Shown here: piece after piece, positions 16,658-25,453 of the stretch
Layout: every line of letters begins with the position of its first letter
Numbering within the stretch: position 1 is the stretch's first letter
Assembly: GCA_036478595.1 (NCBI GenBank)
Contig: JAZGEF010000032.1
Span: forward strand, 1-64,000
Reading direction: 5' to 3'
Source: Granulosicoccus sp036478595
Lineage (GTDB): Bacteria; Pseudomonadota; Gammaproteobacteria; Granulosicoccales; Granulosicoccaceae
Length of the DNA stretch: 64,000 nt
The notes under the pieces: generated by a model
Told to the model about the DNA's origin: nothing
Seen by the model: only the letters and a program-made list of their open reading frames with translations
The model's database searches: none
Position numbers and translations under genes: made by a program

Positions 16658-18088
16658 GTGGCCGCAAACCCTACTGACTCTGATATTCAAGCTGAAGAAT
16701 TAGCGGTTGATGAAATAGTGGCCTCTGCCAGGTGTGCACAACAAAAGTACGCACAGGCGGCGGATCAAACACTCTATGACAACGCCGCTGCGGCGGCGGC
16801 ATGGGCGTTGATGGAGCCTGCGCGAAACCAAGCAATATCTGAGCTTGCTGTTAACACTACAGGCCTTGGCAACGTTGCTGACAAAATTGTTAAGAACCAT
16901 CGTAAAACATTAGGGTTGCTGCAAGATATAAAGGGCGTTAAGACAACCGGCGTCATTGCAGATGACCCAGCTACTGGCGTAACTGAATTCGCTAGACCCA
17001 TTGGCGTAGTGGGGGCAGTAGTGCCATCAACTAACCCGGCGGCAACCCCAGTTAATAACATAATTAACGCACTGAAGTGCGGAAACGCAATTGTCTTATC
17101 ACCATCGCCTAAAGGTGTTGAAGTGTGCCAAGTGGTCTTGGGGCATATTCATGCAGAATTTGCCAAGATCAGCGTTGATCCAAACTTGGTGCAGATGGTG
17201 CCACAGCCATCCTCCAAAATTAAAACACAGCGCCTAATGGAAACCGCTGATCTGATTATCGTTACGGGCAGCCAAGATAACGTGCGACGTGCTTATTCAT
17301 CGGGCACGCCCGCCATTGGTGTGGGGGCCGGTAATGCCACTGTCATCATAGATGAAACAGCGAATCTAACTGAAGCTGCAGAGCGTATAACGGCATCAAA
17401 AACATTTGATAATGCAACCTCATGTTCTTCAGAAAACGTAGCAATTGTGGTCGATGCTGTAGCGGATGATTTTGCAAAAGCATTGCATGCTGCGGGTGGC
17501 CGAATGCTGGATAATAAAAACACCGCAACATTTAAAGCGGCACTGTTTCAGGGCAAACATTTAAATCGCGATATCATTGCTCGTGATATCGATCAGCTTA
17601 TTAGCTCTGCAGGAGTTGAGGTTAGTGATAGCGATACGGCGAAGTTTGTAGTACTGCCCGGTGATGGTGTGGGTGCGGACTATCCTGAGTCTGGCGAGAA
17701 GCTTTCGCTTGCGCTTACCCTCTATCGTGTTGCCGACTTTGATGCTGCGAGAGAGCTTGCAGCCGAGGTGTTAGCGTTTCAAGGTGCTGGGCATTCGGTG
17801 GGTTTGCACAGTGGTGATGACAGCCGTGCAATGTTGTTAGCAGAATCGCTGCCTACGTGTCGTGTGATTGTTAATCAAGCACATTGTTTTGCCACCGGTG
17901 GCTCATTCACAAATGGCTTGCCATTTTCATTGTCGATGGGCTGCGGTAGCTGGGGTGGGAATTCCATCGACAATAACTTGAACTACACACATTTTATGAA
18001 TACAACTCGGGTGGTGCGCCCGATTGAAAGCTATGAGCCCGAGCTCGATACGATATTTGCTGACTACTGGAAGGAGGCAGGACATTAA
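16658..18088 (+). CDS. CoA-acylating aldehyde dehydrogenase, SauS (sulfoacetaldehyde dehydrogenase)-like
   Basis: This 476-residue member of the CoA-acylating aldehyde dehydrogenases interconverts an acyl-CoA and its aldehyde with NAD(P)H. The nucleophile is Cys256 in FDNATSCSSENV. The cofactor-binding segments GNAIVLSPSPKG and VTGSQDNVRRAYSSGTPAIGVGAGN are present, as in EutE/AdhE-type enzymes. Together with the next gene it recalls sauS-sauT of sulfoacetate catabolism in Cupriavidus, where sulfoacetyl-CoA is reduced to sulfoacetaldehyde. Other short acyl-CoAs, such as oxalyl-CoA or malonyl-CoA, cannot be excluded. It starts at GTG, and its stop overlaps the ligase start by one base (TAATG). 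Confidence 0.8.
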   Translation: MAANPTDSDIQAEELAVDEIVASARCAQQKYAQAADQTLYDNAAAAAAWALMEPARNQAISELAVNTTGLGNVADKIVKNHRKTLGLLQDIKGVKTTGVIADDPATGVTEFARPIGVVGAVVPSTNPAATPVNNIINALKCGNAIVLSPSPKGVEVCQVVLGHIHAEFAKISVDPNLVQMVPQPSSKIKTQRLMETADLIIVTGSQDNVRRAYSSGTPAIGVGAGNATVIIDETANLTEAAERITASKTFDNATSCSSENVAIVVDAVADDFAKALHAAGGRMLDNKNTATFKAALFQGKHLNRDIIARDIDQLISSAGVEVSDSDTAKFVVLPGDGVGADYPESGEKLSLALTLYRVADFDAARELAAEVLAFQGAGHSVGLHSGDDSRAMLLAESLPTCRVIVNQAHCFATGGSFTNGLPFSLSMGCGSWGGNSIDNNLNYTHFMNTTRVVRPIESYEPELDTIFADYWKEAGH

Positions 18089-19614
18089 TGAACACTTCGA
18101 TAAGGGACCTAATCGATAGCCGGGCAAGGATTAACGCCACTGACACTTTTTTAATTGATCCAGTTAACGGTGATGTAACAACTTATGCGCAAGCTCAGAA
18201 AATCATTGCATCGATTGCGCTGTACATAAACAACCGCGGCGTACGGCCACAAACCAGTGTCGCCTATGCAATGCACAACGGGCCGGATACCGCGCTTTGC
18301 GTGTTGGGTATTATTTATGGTGGTTTTAGAGCCACCGCCATTAACCTGGTGGCTGGTAACGATACTATCGCTTATGTATTGGAGCATTCTGAATGCTCAT
18401 TAGTGTTTACCAATCGCGAGAGTGAAGACTTGGTAAAACAAGCTAGGGCAAACCTATCTGGAATTGAAATCGAGATACTTGATATTGATGCGCTGCCTGA
18501 AGCTGATCCAAGCCACATCGCACAGCATTCACTCACTGCTGAATCGGATGGTTTGTTGATGTATACCTCCGGCACTACTGGCAGGCCTAAAGGTGTTGTG
18601 TTGTCTCATCGAAGCCTGTTGGCCGGTGGACACAATACAGCACTAGGTCATGAGTTGACAGACGCTGACCGCGCCTTGTGCGTGTTGCCGCTCTATCATA
18701 TCAACGGCCTGTGCGTAACCCTGTTTGGCCCATTGGTGTCGGGGGGCTCAGTCATATTGCCTGTGCGTTTTTCAACGGGCAAATTTTGGGCGTGGGCTGC
18801 AGCGAATGATTGCACATGGTTTAGCATTGTGCCTACTCAGCTTTCGTACTTACTACATGCATCTGATGATGCTGTACCGTTACCAGCGGGGCACAAAATA
18901 CGTTTTGGCCGCTCAGCGTCTGCACCGCTATCGCCAGAAGTGCATCAAGCCTTTGAACAAAAATTTGATATCCCTATTGTCGAAACTATGGGTTTAACAG
19001 AAACGGCCGCACAAATTCTATCCAACCCTATGCCACCGGGTTTACGCAAGATTGGTTCGCCGGGTGTAGCGGTGGGTGATGAAGTCATGATTGCCGACAA
19101 ACAACAGCATTCAGTTGCAGCAGGTGTAGAAGGCGAGTTGTTGGTTAAGGGCGATAACGTCATGTCACGTTATCTTAAAAATCCAGACGCTACAAAAGAG
19201 GCCATTACGAGTGGTGGGTGGTTCCGCACAGGTGACTTGGGTAAGATGGATGCCGACGGCTATGTGTTTATCACCGGCAGGCTTAAAGAGCTCATCATCA
19301 AAGGCGGTGAAAACATCGCACCACGCGAAATAGACGAAGCCTTATATCGGCACCCGGATGTTATTGAGGCAGCCGCGTTTGCCTTGAATTGCAAACAGTA
19401 TGGACAGCGGGTAGAGGCGGCAGTTATGCTGGCAGAACAATCCAGCACTGACGCAGTTGCATTGCTTAAGTTATGCGAATCTATTGTCGGTAAATTTAAA
19501 ACACCTGATTGCATCCACGTGATGCCAGAATTGCCCAAAGGGCCGTCGGGTAAAATTCAACGGATCAGGCTTGCTGAGTTGTTTGAGAGTAAACTAACAA
19601 ACGACGCTCCGTAG
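18088..19614 (+). CDS. AMP-forming acyl-CoA ligase, SauT-like
   Basis: This 508-residue ANL-superfamily ligase activates a carboxylate to its CoA thioester with ATP. The P-loop-like motif YTSGTTGRPKG lies near 158-168, ETMGLTETA in the middle, FRTGDLG near 385, the hinge segment GRLKELIIKGGENI near 400, and the C-terminal lysine motif GPSGKIQR near 488. It is translationally coupled to the acylating dehydrogenase, so the likely sequence is import, activation to acyl-CoA, then reduction to the aldehyde. By that logic and by resemblance to SauT, sulfoacetate is my first guess. Oxalate-type substrates are the main alternative. It is the last gene of the plus-strand operon. Confidence 0.82.
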   Translation: MNTSIRDLIDSRARINATDTFLIDPVNGDVTTYAQAQKIIASIALYINNRGVRPQTSVAYAMHNGPDTALCVLGIIYGGFRATAINLVAGNDTIAYVLEHSECSLVFTNRESEDLVKQARANLSGIEIEILDIDALPEADPSHIAQHSLTAESDGLLMYTSGTTGRPKGVVLSHRSLLAGGHNTALGHELTDADRALCVLPLYHINGLCVTLFGPLVSGGSVILPVRFSTGKFWAWAAANDCTWFSIVPTQLSYLLHASDDAVPLPAGHKIRFGRSASAPLSPEVHQAFEQKFDIPIVETMGLTETAAQILSNPMPPGLRKIGSPGVAVGDEVMIADKQQHSVAAGVEGELLVKGDNVMSRYLKNPDATKEAITSGGWFRTGDLGKMDADGYVFITGRLKELIIKGGENIAPREIDEALYRHPDVIEAAAFALNCKQYGQRVEAAVMLAEQSSTDAVALLKLCESIVGKFKTPDCIHVMPELPKGPSGKIQRIRLAELFESKLTNDAP

Positions 19615-19645
19615 TTTGGGTCCGCTATCAGTGGCGCTGGATTGT

Positions 19646-21313
19646 TCACCCAGTACTCACTTGCGCCAACTCTGATTCAAAGTGTGATTGGACTCGCGCG
19701 TCCTTAACAACGTAACCGTCTTTCAACAGTATTTTCAATCGAGCACGATCAAAAGTAATGCTGTCGTAGTCATCCTTAAGCTTGCCTTCTAGATAACGTT
19801 GATACCAGTAGCGTAAGTGTTCGCTAGAGTTTTTAGGGAAGCGATCATTCTTCGCCAAGCTTTCTCCGTAGTTCACCACTTTACGTTCAAACTGCTGGTA
19901 GGTTCTTACAGGGTAGTGAAGAACGGTGATCGTATTGCATGAACTTTTAGGCATAGTATGTTCTGCGCCATGATTCCCGTATTGGATATCACCCAGCCCT
20001 TCGATTCTAGTCAGCACTTTGTCCATGACATTGCGGGCCACACAGTTATTATTGCTCTTGCTCCATGGTTGTTCTCCATCAAGTAACGCCACCGTTTTAA
20101 CGGTAGCGAAACAGCTGTCATGGAAAACGAATCCTGGTGATTCGACCTGTTGTTTATCTGGCAGCATGTTTAACCTTTTGCAGGCTAAAACTCCGACGTC
20201 GCTTTGTGCATCTAACGAGGTCTGTATGGCTTCTGGCAGGGATCCGGAATCAGGAACCCAGAATTCGTCGGCATCATTATGTATGACCCAATCGCAATCA
20301 GCATTCTCTTTGAGTTGCCTAGCCATTCTGGTAACCCAAAGATCTTGATCAATCGTATGAGATGGCTCGTCAATAATGTCTAGGGAATATTCGTTTTGCA
20401 ATTGCGCAAGTATCTCGCGAGTGCCATCTACAGAACCGTTATCAGTCACAATGAAATGCTGTACGCCGTGGGCTGCATGATATCGAATGTTTTCAGCGAT
20501 GATATCGGCCTCATCGCGAACAAGGATAGACATCGCTACACGAGGCAGCTGTTGTTTGGTAATGCTTGCGAGAGGGCTACTAGAAAGCTTCCCCAATTTG
20601 GTGCTCCATAGCTGAATGAGTTGCTTACGTAGAGTCACATCAGTGACAACGTCCAATACTTGGTTTGCCTTATTGCGGTAGTCGGCATGTGCATGTATCT
20701 GGCGTCGAGTATTTTCTTGATACTCGATTGCAGCCATTTCGTCTTTATTTAATGCTGTATAGATTTGGTAGCGCAGTAGTGGCCATTCAGGGTGCGTGCC
20801 AGCGACGTCTTGTTCGTTGCACCAACTTAAGGCAAGGTCATACATTTTATTGGCAATCAGCGCATCGGCTTTTGCAAGTGCAAATCGGATGTCTTTTGGG
20901 TGCGTTTGCAATCCGTCGGAGCTGTGAGTTATGGCATCATGAAACCGATGTAACTGCATCAACACTACAATCAGCGTTACGTGGTAGTCAGCGTTTTCGC
21001 TCAAGGTTACAGTGTGCTCCAGCAGGGCAGCGCATTGGGACAAATCATTCTGCTGGCGGTGTATCAATGCTCGATAAAAATACGCGGAAGGGTTGTCACT
21101 GTTAGCGTTGATTGCTATATCAAGATGGCTAGCTGCCTGTGGCATTAGCCCTAGGCCATAGTAGACGCGGCCAATGTGGCTATGCAGGAAGGTGTCATCA
21201 GGGTGTTTGCAAAGGGCGTAAGTTAGTACTCCCAGTTGCAGAGCTTCTGTTGATTCATGCAATGCACGATTGATCATTGCACGATCAGACAAATCTAGTT
21301 TGCTAAGATCCAT
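19646..21313 (-). CDS. TPR-containing family 2-type glycosyltransferase
   Basis: This 555-residue protein has an N-terminal half of tetratricopeptide-like helical repeats (about residues 25-235: HSHIGRVYYGLGLMPQAASH, PSAYFYRALIHRQ and others). Its C-terminal glycosyltransferase domain starts at VAMSILVRDEADIIAENIRYH. It has the nucleotide-sugar loop TDNGSVDGTREIL and a metal-binding Asp cluster in HNDADEFW. This resembles the GT2/GT92-like enzymes used for surface glycans. I chose ATG 21313, which overlaps the upstream sulfotransferase gene by 11 bases, over a TTG 60 bases upstream. The coupling suggests that both modify the same cell-surface or secreted polymer. Confidence 0.85.
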   Translation of the reverse strand: MDLSKLDLSDRAMINRALHESTEALQLGVLTYALCKHPDDTFLHSHIGRVYYGLGLMPQAASHLDIAINANSDNPSAYFYRALIHRQQNDLSQCAALLEHTVTLSENADYHVTLIVVLMQLHRFHDAITHSSDGLQTHPKDIRFALAKADALIANKMYDLALSWCNEQDVAGTHPEWPLLRYQIYTALNKDEMAAIEYQENTRRQIHAHADYRNKANQVLDVVTDVTLRKQLIQLWSTKLGKLSSSPLASITKQQLPRVAMSILVRDEADIIAENIRYHAAHGVQHFIVTDNGSVDGTREILAQLQNEYSLDIIDEPSHTIDQDLWVTRMARQLKENADCDWVIHNDADEFWVPDSGSLPEAIQTSLDAQSDVGVLACKRLNMLPDKQQVESPGFVFHDSCFATVKTVALLDGEQPWSKSNNNCVARNVMDKVLTRIEGLGDIQYGNHGAEHTMPKSSCNTITVLHYPVRTYQQFERKVVNYGESLAKNDRFPKNSSEHLRYWYQRYLEGKLKDDYDSITFDRARLKILLKDGYVVKDARVQSHFESELAQVSTG

Positions 21314-22217
21314 CGCTAATTCGCAAGGCCGATTGTGATTGAGTGACACCGAGCCTATCCCACTGTGCAACAAGGGATGCCGGTGTCGCTTGATGTTGTA
21401 CTGTCACACATTGTGGTTGGATCCACCGCAGCTGAGGCTCTTGTTCGTTTGGTAGCGCTGCAATGTGTTGTAACTGTGCCCATGTCTCTTCTAATTCGCC
21501 TTGTAGGCTTGAGTTTAGAAGAGGGAGTTCACGTCGATGTGCAGTTTTGCTAGCGTCAACTCCCAGGTCACACTGTGTATCAAGCGACAGGGACAACACG
21601 TCGTTCACAGTGCTGATCAGAGGAGCGCCGTTGATCACGGCTTCTTGAGAGACGACCACACAGGCTTTTGGAAACTCTCGTGCAGTGGTCAAAATTGCAT
21701 TGTTGTGTTGTAACCAGGACTGCAACGCAATTTCCGGTTTGGTCCAAAAACGAATCGCGTTTTCTGATGTAGTTGGATATACCAGCAGCTCATTAGCCTG
21801 GCGTCTTTGCAGAGAATGTAGGCAGCTTGCGTAGTGTCGGTAGATAAACACGCCAGCCGGATTGTCCAGTGTGTTAAACCAGTGTTTTAGAAACAGGCAT
21901 GTACGAGGGTCTTTTACGCCCCAGTGCCGCTGGGATTCGTTCAATCGATCACGTATTGGTGCTATGCCCAGAGTGGCTTTCGCAGCCTCGATCTGTGGCA
22001 GTTCGCCTGTATGGCACCAGTCAGAGCCTAGTTCCCGTAACCATGCATCGTGAAGGTTGACAGTGTCAATGTCTTCAAAATGCCCATCTGGATTTGACGG
22101 ATCACCGCCAATAAGTGAATTACCGGCGTACAAGCCAGCATTCACCAGCGCTTGCATCGTCATTGATGTGCCACTTCGGTGAAATCCACTAACAATTATT
22201 TGACGCTGCACAGGCAT
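21303..22217 (-). CDS. Sulfotransferase family protein
   Basis: This 304-residue PAPS-dependent sulfotransferase-type protein has the 5'-phosphosulfate loop SGFHRSGTSM (residues 9-18). It also has the conserved DPSNPDGHFED segment and a KDPRT motif near residue 101 followed by FLKHWF. The fold is used to sulfate glycans, lipids or small molecules. It is cytoplasmic, with no signal peptide. It is the first gene of a two-gene unit with the TPR-glycosyltransferase, overlapping by 11 bases, so I infer that a glycan is both built and sulfated. The acceptor is unknown. Confidence 0.85.
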   Translation of the reverse strand: MPVQRQIIVSGFHRSGTSMTMQALVNAGLYAGNSLIGGDPSNPDGHFEDIDTVNLHDAWLRELGSDWCHTGELPQIEAAKATLGIAPIRDRLNESQRHWGVKDPRTCLFLKHWFNTLDNPAGVFIYRHYASCLHSLQRRQANELLVYPTTSENAIRFWTKPEIALQSWLQHNNAILTTAREFPKACVVVSQEAVINGAPLISTVNDVLSLSLDTQCDLGVDASKTAHRRELPLLNSSLQGELEETWAQLQHIAALPNEQEPQLRWIQPQCVTVQHQATPASLVAQWDRLGVTQSQSALRISDGS

Positions 22218-22312
22218 TTACGGAGGATCAAAAACAGACTATTGACTCTGCAAAATCATGACCAAAGCAGGCAGTTTTTAGTCGAAAACACCAAAGTTGG
22301 TAGAAGTTGGTA

Positions 22313-22415
22313 GGGACAGACCACGATTAATTAGCTGAATTCCGTTTTTAGAAATCAGATACACATTCAGCAATAGAGCACGGCCTCAAATAATGACTAA
22401 TTGTGGTCTGTCCCC
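22313..22415. repeat. REP/MITE-like element with inverted ends
   Basis: The left end GGGACAGACCACGATTA and the right end, read on the other strand as GGGGACAGACCACAATTAG, form an inverted repeat enclosing about 70 AT-rich bases. The GGGACAGACCAC word is common at the ends of REP/RAYT-linked elements of gammaproteobacteria. It contains no gene and lies between the sulfotransferase start and the RluA gene end. Confidence 0.75.
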
Positions 22416-22427
22416 AATTGTCCTTGC

Positions 22428-23318
22428 TCATGTTAACGGTAGGTTGCCGTCATAGTTAAAGCGTCTCGGCTGCTGAGAGACTGGGTCAATAAACTGAATT
22501 TCTTTTGCCAGCAACTGCAAAGGTGCCGCATAGTTATCCTCTGATAGCGGCTGTAATTCTGGGTAGTATTTGTCATTGAGTATGGGCAAGCCCAGGGACT
22601 GCATATGGACACGTAATTGATGAGTTTTACCCGTAATAGGGTTAAGTTCGAACAAGGCTTTCTGATTAGACTGTTGCAAACATCGAACAACAGAATGGCT
22701 ATTGGCTTCACCCTTGATAACACGCATAAGAAAGAGCGGTTCAGACGGCACGACGCGGTTCTTTATTTCCCACTTCTGGCCTACAAGATGCGCGCTTTCA
22801 TCAACATTGGAAATTGCGTGATAGGTTTTGTGTATTTGTCGCGTTTCAAATAGGTGATGGTAGTGGTGGCAGGTGCTTGGATTGACAGAGAATATAACTA
22901 AGCCTGCGGTCACCCGATCTAAACGATGCAACGCTTGTAAGGTATCAATGCCAGTTCTACGGCGTAAGCGATTCTGCAAGCATTCATTCACATAGATACC
23001 GCCAGGAATGAGTGCTAGAAAATGCGGCTTATAGGCCACCAATATATTGTCATCTTGAAATAGGATGGTTTCGTTGAAGGGGATGGTGGGCTCGTTTTCG
23101 ACTTCTCTATAATAGTAGATTCGCTGTTGTGGATGATAGGGCGATTGGGCCGTTATCAGTGAGCCGTCGTGACAATGTACTTTGCCATCAGTGATTCGTT
23201 GCCGCCATACCTGAGCATCAATATAAGGGAACTTAATAATCAGATATTCCAACACCGTGGCAACACCGGGGTTGGTTTGCGGTAAGCTCAACTTTGATGG
23301 GTAATCGCATATCGCCAT
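22428..23318 (-). CDS. RluA family pseudouridine synthase
   Basis: This 296-residue RNA pseudouridine synthase of the RluA group has the catalytic motif ALHRLDRVTAGLVIFS with the nucleophilic Asp near residue 133. An S4-like N-terminal part contains the segment WRQRITDGKVHCHDG. The later KTHQLRVHMQSLGLPILND block is the family's substrate-binding loop. It converts a uridine in 23S rRNA or tRNA; which site cannot be told. The gene is monocistronic, with a REP-like element directly downstream. Confidence 0.93.
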   Translation of the reverse strand: MAICDYPSKLSLPQTNPGVATVLEYLIIKFPYIDAQVWRQRITDGKVHCHDGSLITAQSPYHPQQRIYYYREVENEPTIPFNETILFQDDNILVAYKPHFLALIPGGIYVNECLQNRLRRRTGIDTLQALHRLDRVTAGLVIFSVNPSTCHHYHHLFETRQIHKTYHAISNVDESAHLVGQKWEIKNRVVPSEPLFLMRVIKGEANSHSVVRCLQQSNQKALFELNPITGKTHQLRVHMQSLGLPILNDKYYPELQPLSEDNYAAPLQLLAKEIQFIDPVSQQPRRFNYDGNLPLT

Positions 23319-23362
23319 TTAGTGGTCCGAGCGTTTTAACGGTTGCGTGAGCATAATAGGGG

Positions 23363-23968
23363 CTACCCCAAAACGTTTTCACCTCCATCTTCTAACTCGC
23401 TCGGGCGTACCCAGTAGTTATACTGCGGTGTCCATTCATCGTGAGTTATCCCTGCCATCCCTAAAAAATGCCACATAGGGCAGTAGAGATCGTTGGGGCC
23501 AAAAAAGCTGCTGTTCGTTTTAACGATCTTGTCACCTTGTTTTTCATAGCAGGCAGCACCGGGCATATTCGTACCCATGCCTTCTGCTGCAATTTGTTCA
23601 GTCATATAGTCGCCCCCATTGTGGGATGCCATGCGCATACGCCAACCACGAGAGTTAGCAAAAATCCGCTGCTGCTCGGGGGAGTCTTTAGAAACCATCA
23701 CAAGCGACATCGCCGATTCAAGATGCGGTAGGAATGCACTTATACCATCTCCCCATAGGGTGCAAAAACGACAAGCTTGGCCCATATTGTGGATGACCAG
23801 TAGCTTGCTGTTATTGCCAAAGAAAGAAGAGAGGTTTTGCGGGCCAGCGTTGGTATCAAACGTGTAGTCAGAAACCTGTGTGCCCGGAGTTTGTTTACGC
23901 TTTTCGTTGAGCTTTGTAGCAAGCTCGTATATCTGGTATTCGAGTTCCTGCGCGGTTGGCTCTGCCAT
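23363..23968 (-). CDS. DUF899 family thioredoxin-like protein
   Basis: This 201-residue DUF899 protein has a thioredoxin-like fold of unknown substrate. Visible segments are YTFDTNAGPQNLSSFFG near 40, LLVIHNMGQACRFCTLWGDG near 75-95 with a CxxC-like pair (CRFC), VMVSKDSPEQQ, and the C-terminal MWHFLGMAG. No signal peptide is present, so it is cytoplasmic. It follows the FAD oxidase gene by 32 bases on the same strand and may be cotranscribed. Confidence 0.85.
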   Translation of the reverse strand: MAEPTAQELEYQIYELATKLNEKRKQTPGTQVSDYTFDTNAGPQNLSSFFGNNSKLLVIHNMGQACRFCTLWGDGISAFLPHLESAMSLVMVSKDSPEQQRIFANSRGWRMRMASHNGGDYMTEQIAAEGMGTNMPGAACYEKQGDKIVKTNSSFFGPNDLYCPMWHFLGMAGITHDEWTPQYNYWVRPSELEDGGENVLG

Positions 23969-24000
23969 GTTGCTGCTCCCAGCGTTGATTGTGATACTCG

Positions 24001-25362
24001 TTATTTGTGTAATTTATCCAAAGTTAGGTAGTACTCTAGGCCCACGCGCCCATACACCTTTCGCAACGCGGGCAATGGAAACCGCGGCGGCATACCTTTG
24101 TATAGCGAGGGTATATCAATTTCTTTAAGCGACTTCTTGCTTCCAATCCATTTTGCTAGCTGCTGACCAAACCAAGTAGCAGTGGCAACACCACTGCCAT
24201 GATAACCAAAGCCAAGGTATACACTTCTATCGCTTGGCAGCTGGCCAAAAGCGGGTTTAAAGTTTTGGCTAAAACAAATCAGGCCACGCCAACTGTATTC
24301 AAACTCCACATGAGCCCAGTTTGGCCAGAGCCTGGCAAAGGTGGCATGTATGCCTTCTGCTGTTTTGCTGGCACCCTCCGGGCTACCAACATTATCACCA
24401 CGCCCACCAATCATTATTCGGTTATCGGGTAACAGGCGGTAATATACGTAAACGTGTGGAGAATTAATGGCCGGGCAGTGATCGTGCCAAGGGTATGTCG
24501 CTAGCTCAGCATCCGTTAACCGACGGGTGACATTAAGCACGCTTTGCAGTGGCAATGTATAGCCATGTAGAGCAGGGCTTAGGTGCTCTGGCATAAAACC
24601 ATTACAAGCAACGACTAGTTTGTCTGCGGTGAGTGTTCCATTAGCGCATTCCAAACGATGCTTGCCATTGTGTTTTTCCCAGCGTAGTACTTCACTGTTA
24701 GGTGATATGTCAGCACCGTATTTTGCAGCTGCGCGAGCCAAGCCCTTTATATAGCGCAGTGGGTGTAAACCAAAGCCGGGCTCTATCAACATGGCACCAT
24801 GTTGGTGTGGTGCTTCATAAGCTGCACGGGCAAACTCATCTTGCGTCATCATTGTTGGTTTGATGGGTGTATGTGCTCCCCATTCACCCGCTTCAACACA
24901 TAGCCGCTTAAAGTGTGATGCGCTTTCTGCCACCACCCATTCACCATGGCCTTGTGGTTTAAACTCCATATCTTCGGTTTCGATAAGCTCTTTGCACAAA
25001 GCAATTGCATCGGCTTGGCTTTGAAAGAAGTTATAGGTTTGTTCTTTACCGTACTTACGTATCTGGCGTTTGATACTCATCTTGGTGCCGCCCACAGAGC
25101 AGAAACCACCACTGCGCCCAGATGCGCCCCAACCGATATGCCCAGCCTCCAACACGCGCACGTTATTGCCATGATCACGAGCCAGATGAAGTGCTGTAGA
25201 CATGCCGGTAAAGCCGCCGCCAATGATAGCGATCTCACAATGCTGGTCTCCAGTTAACGCGGACCAGTCAGGTAGTGGCGCACCTGCACTGGCTTCCCAG
25301 AAGGAGGGCTGCGCCTGGCCAAATTGATACAGGCTCTCGTGATAAAAACGTTGTATTGGCAT
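24001..25362 (-). CDS. FAD-dependent amine/amino acid oxidase (OrdL/PuuB-like, DAO family)
   Basis: This 453-residue flavoprotein of the D-amino acid oxidase fold has the FAD dinucleotide loop AIIGGGFTGMSTALHLA (about 44-60). It also has the GWGASGRSGGF segment, where flavin-contact residues occur in OrdL, sarcosine oxidase and gamma-glutamylputrescine oxidase. C-terminal GFGYHGSGVATATWFGQ closes the site. It likely oxidises a secondary amine or N-methyl amino acid, giving an aldehyde or imine plus H2O2. A creatinase-plus-polyamine-type-importer operon lies 1 kb away, so sarcosine or a polyamine derivative is a reasonable guess. It is not in that operon, and the exact substrate is open. Confidence 0.87.
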   Translation of the reverse strand: MPIQRFYHESLYQFGQAQPSFWEASAGAPLPDWSALTGDQHCEIAIIGGGFTGMSTALHLARDHGNNVRVLEAGHIGWGASGRSGGFCSVGGTKMSIKRQIRKYGKEQTYNFFQSQADAIALCKELIETEDMEFKPQGHGEWVVAESASHFKRLCVEAGEWGAHTPIKPTMMTQDEFARAAYEAPHQHGAMLIEPGFGLHPLRYIKGLARAAAKYGADISPNSEVLRWEKHNGKHRLECANGTLTADKLVVACNGFMPEHLSPALHGYTLPLQSVLNVTRRLTDAELATYPWHDHCPAINSPHVYVYYRLLPDNRIMIGGRGDNVGSPEGASKTAEGIHATFARLWPNWAHVEFEYSWRGLICFSQNFKPAFGQLPSDRSVYLGFGYHGSGVATATWFGQQLAKWIGSKKSLKEIDIPSLYKGMPPRFPLPALRKVYGRVGLEYYLTLDKLHK

Positions 25363-25453
25363 AGTGATGTGGCGACAGAGTAAACTGTGTTTGTTTGCTA
25401 TAACTACTTTAGCGCACTGCTATTGCAATCACAATCAGTGCATAGCGGAGCTT

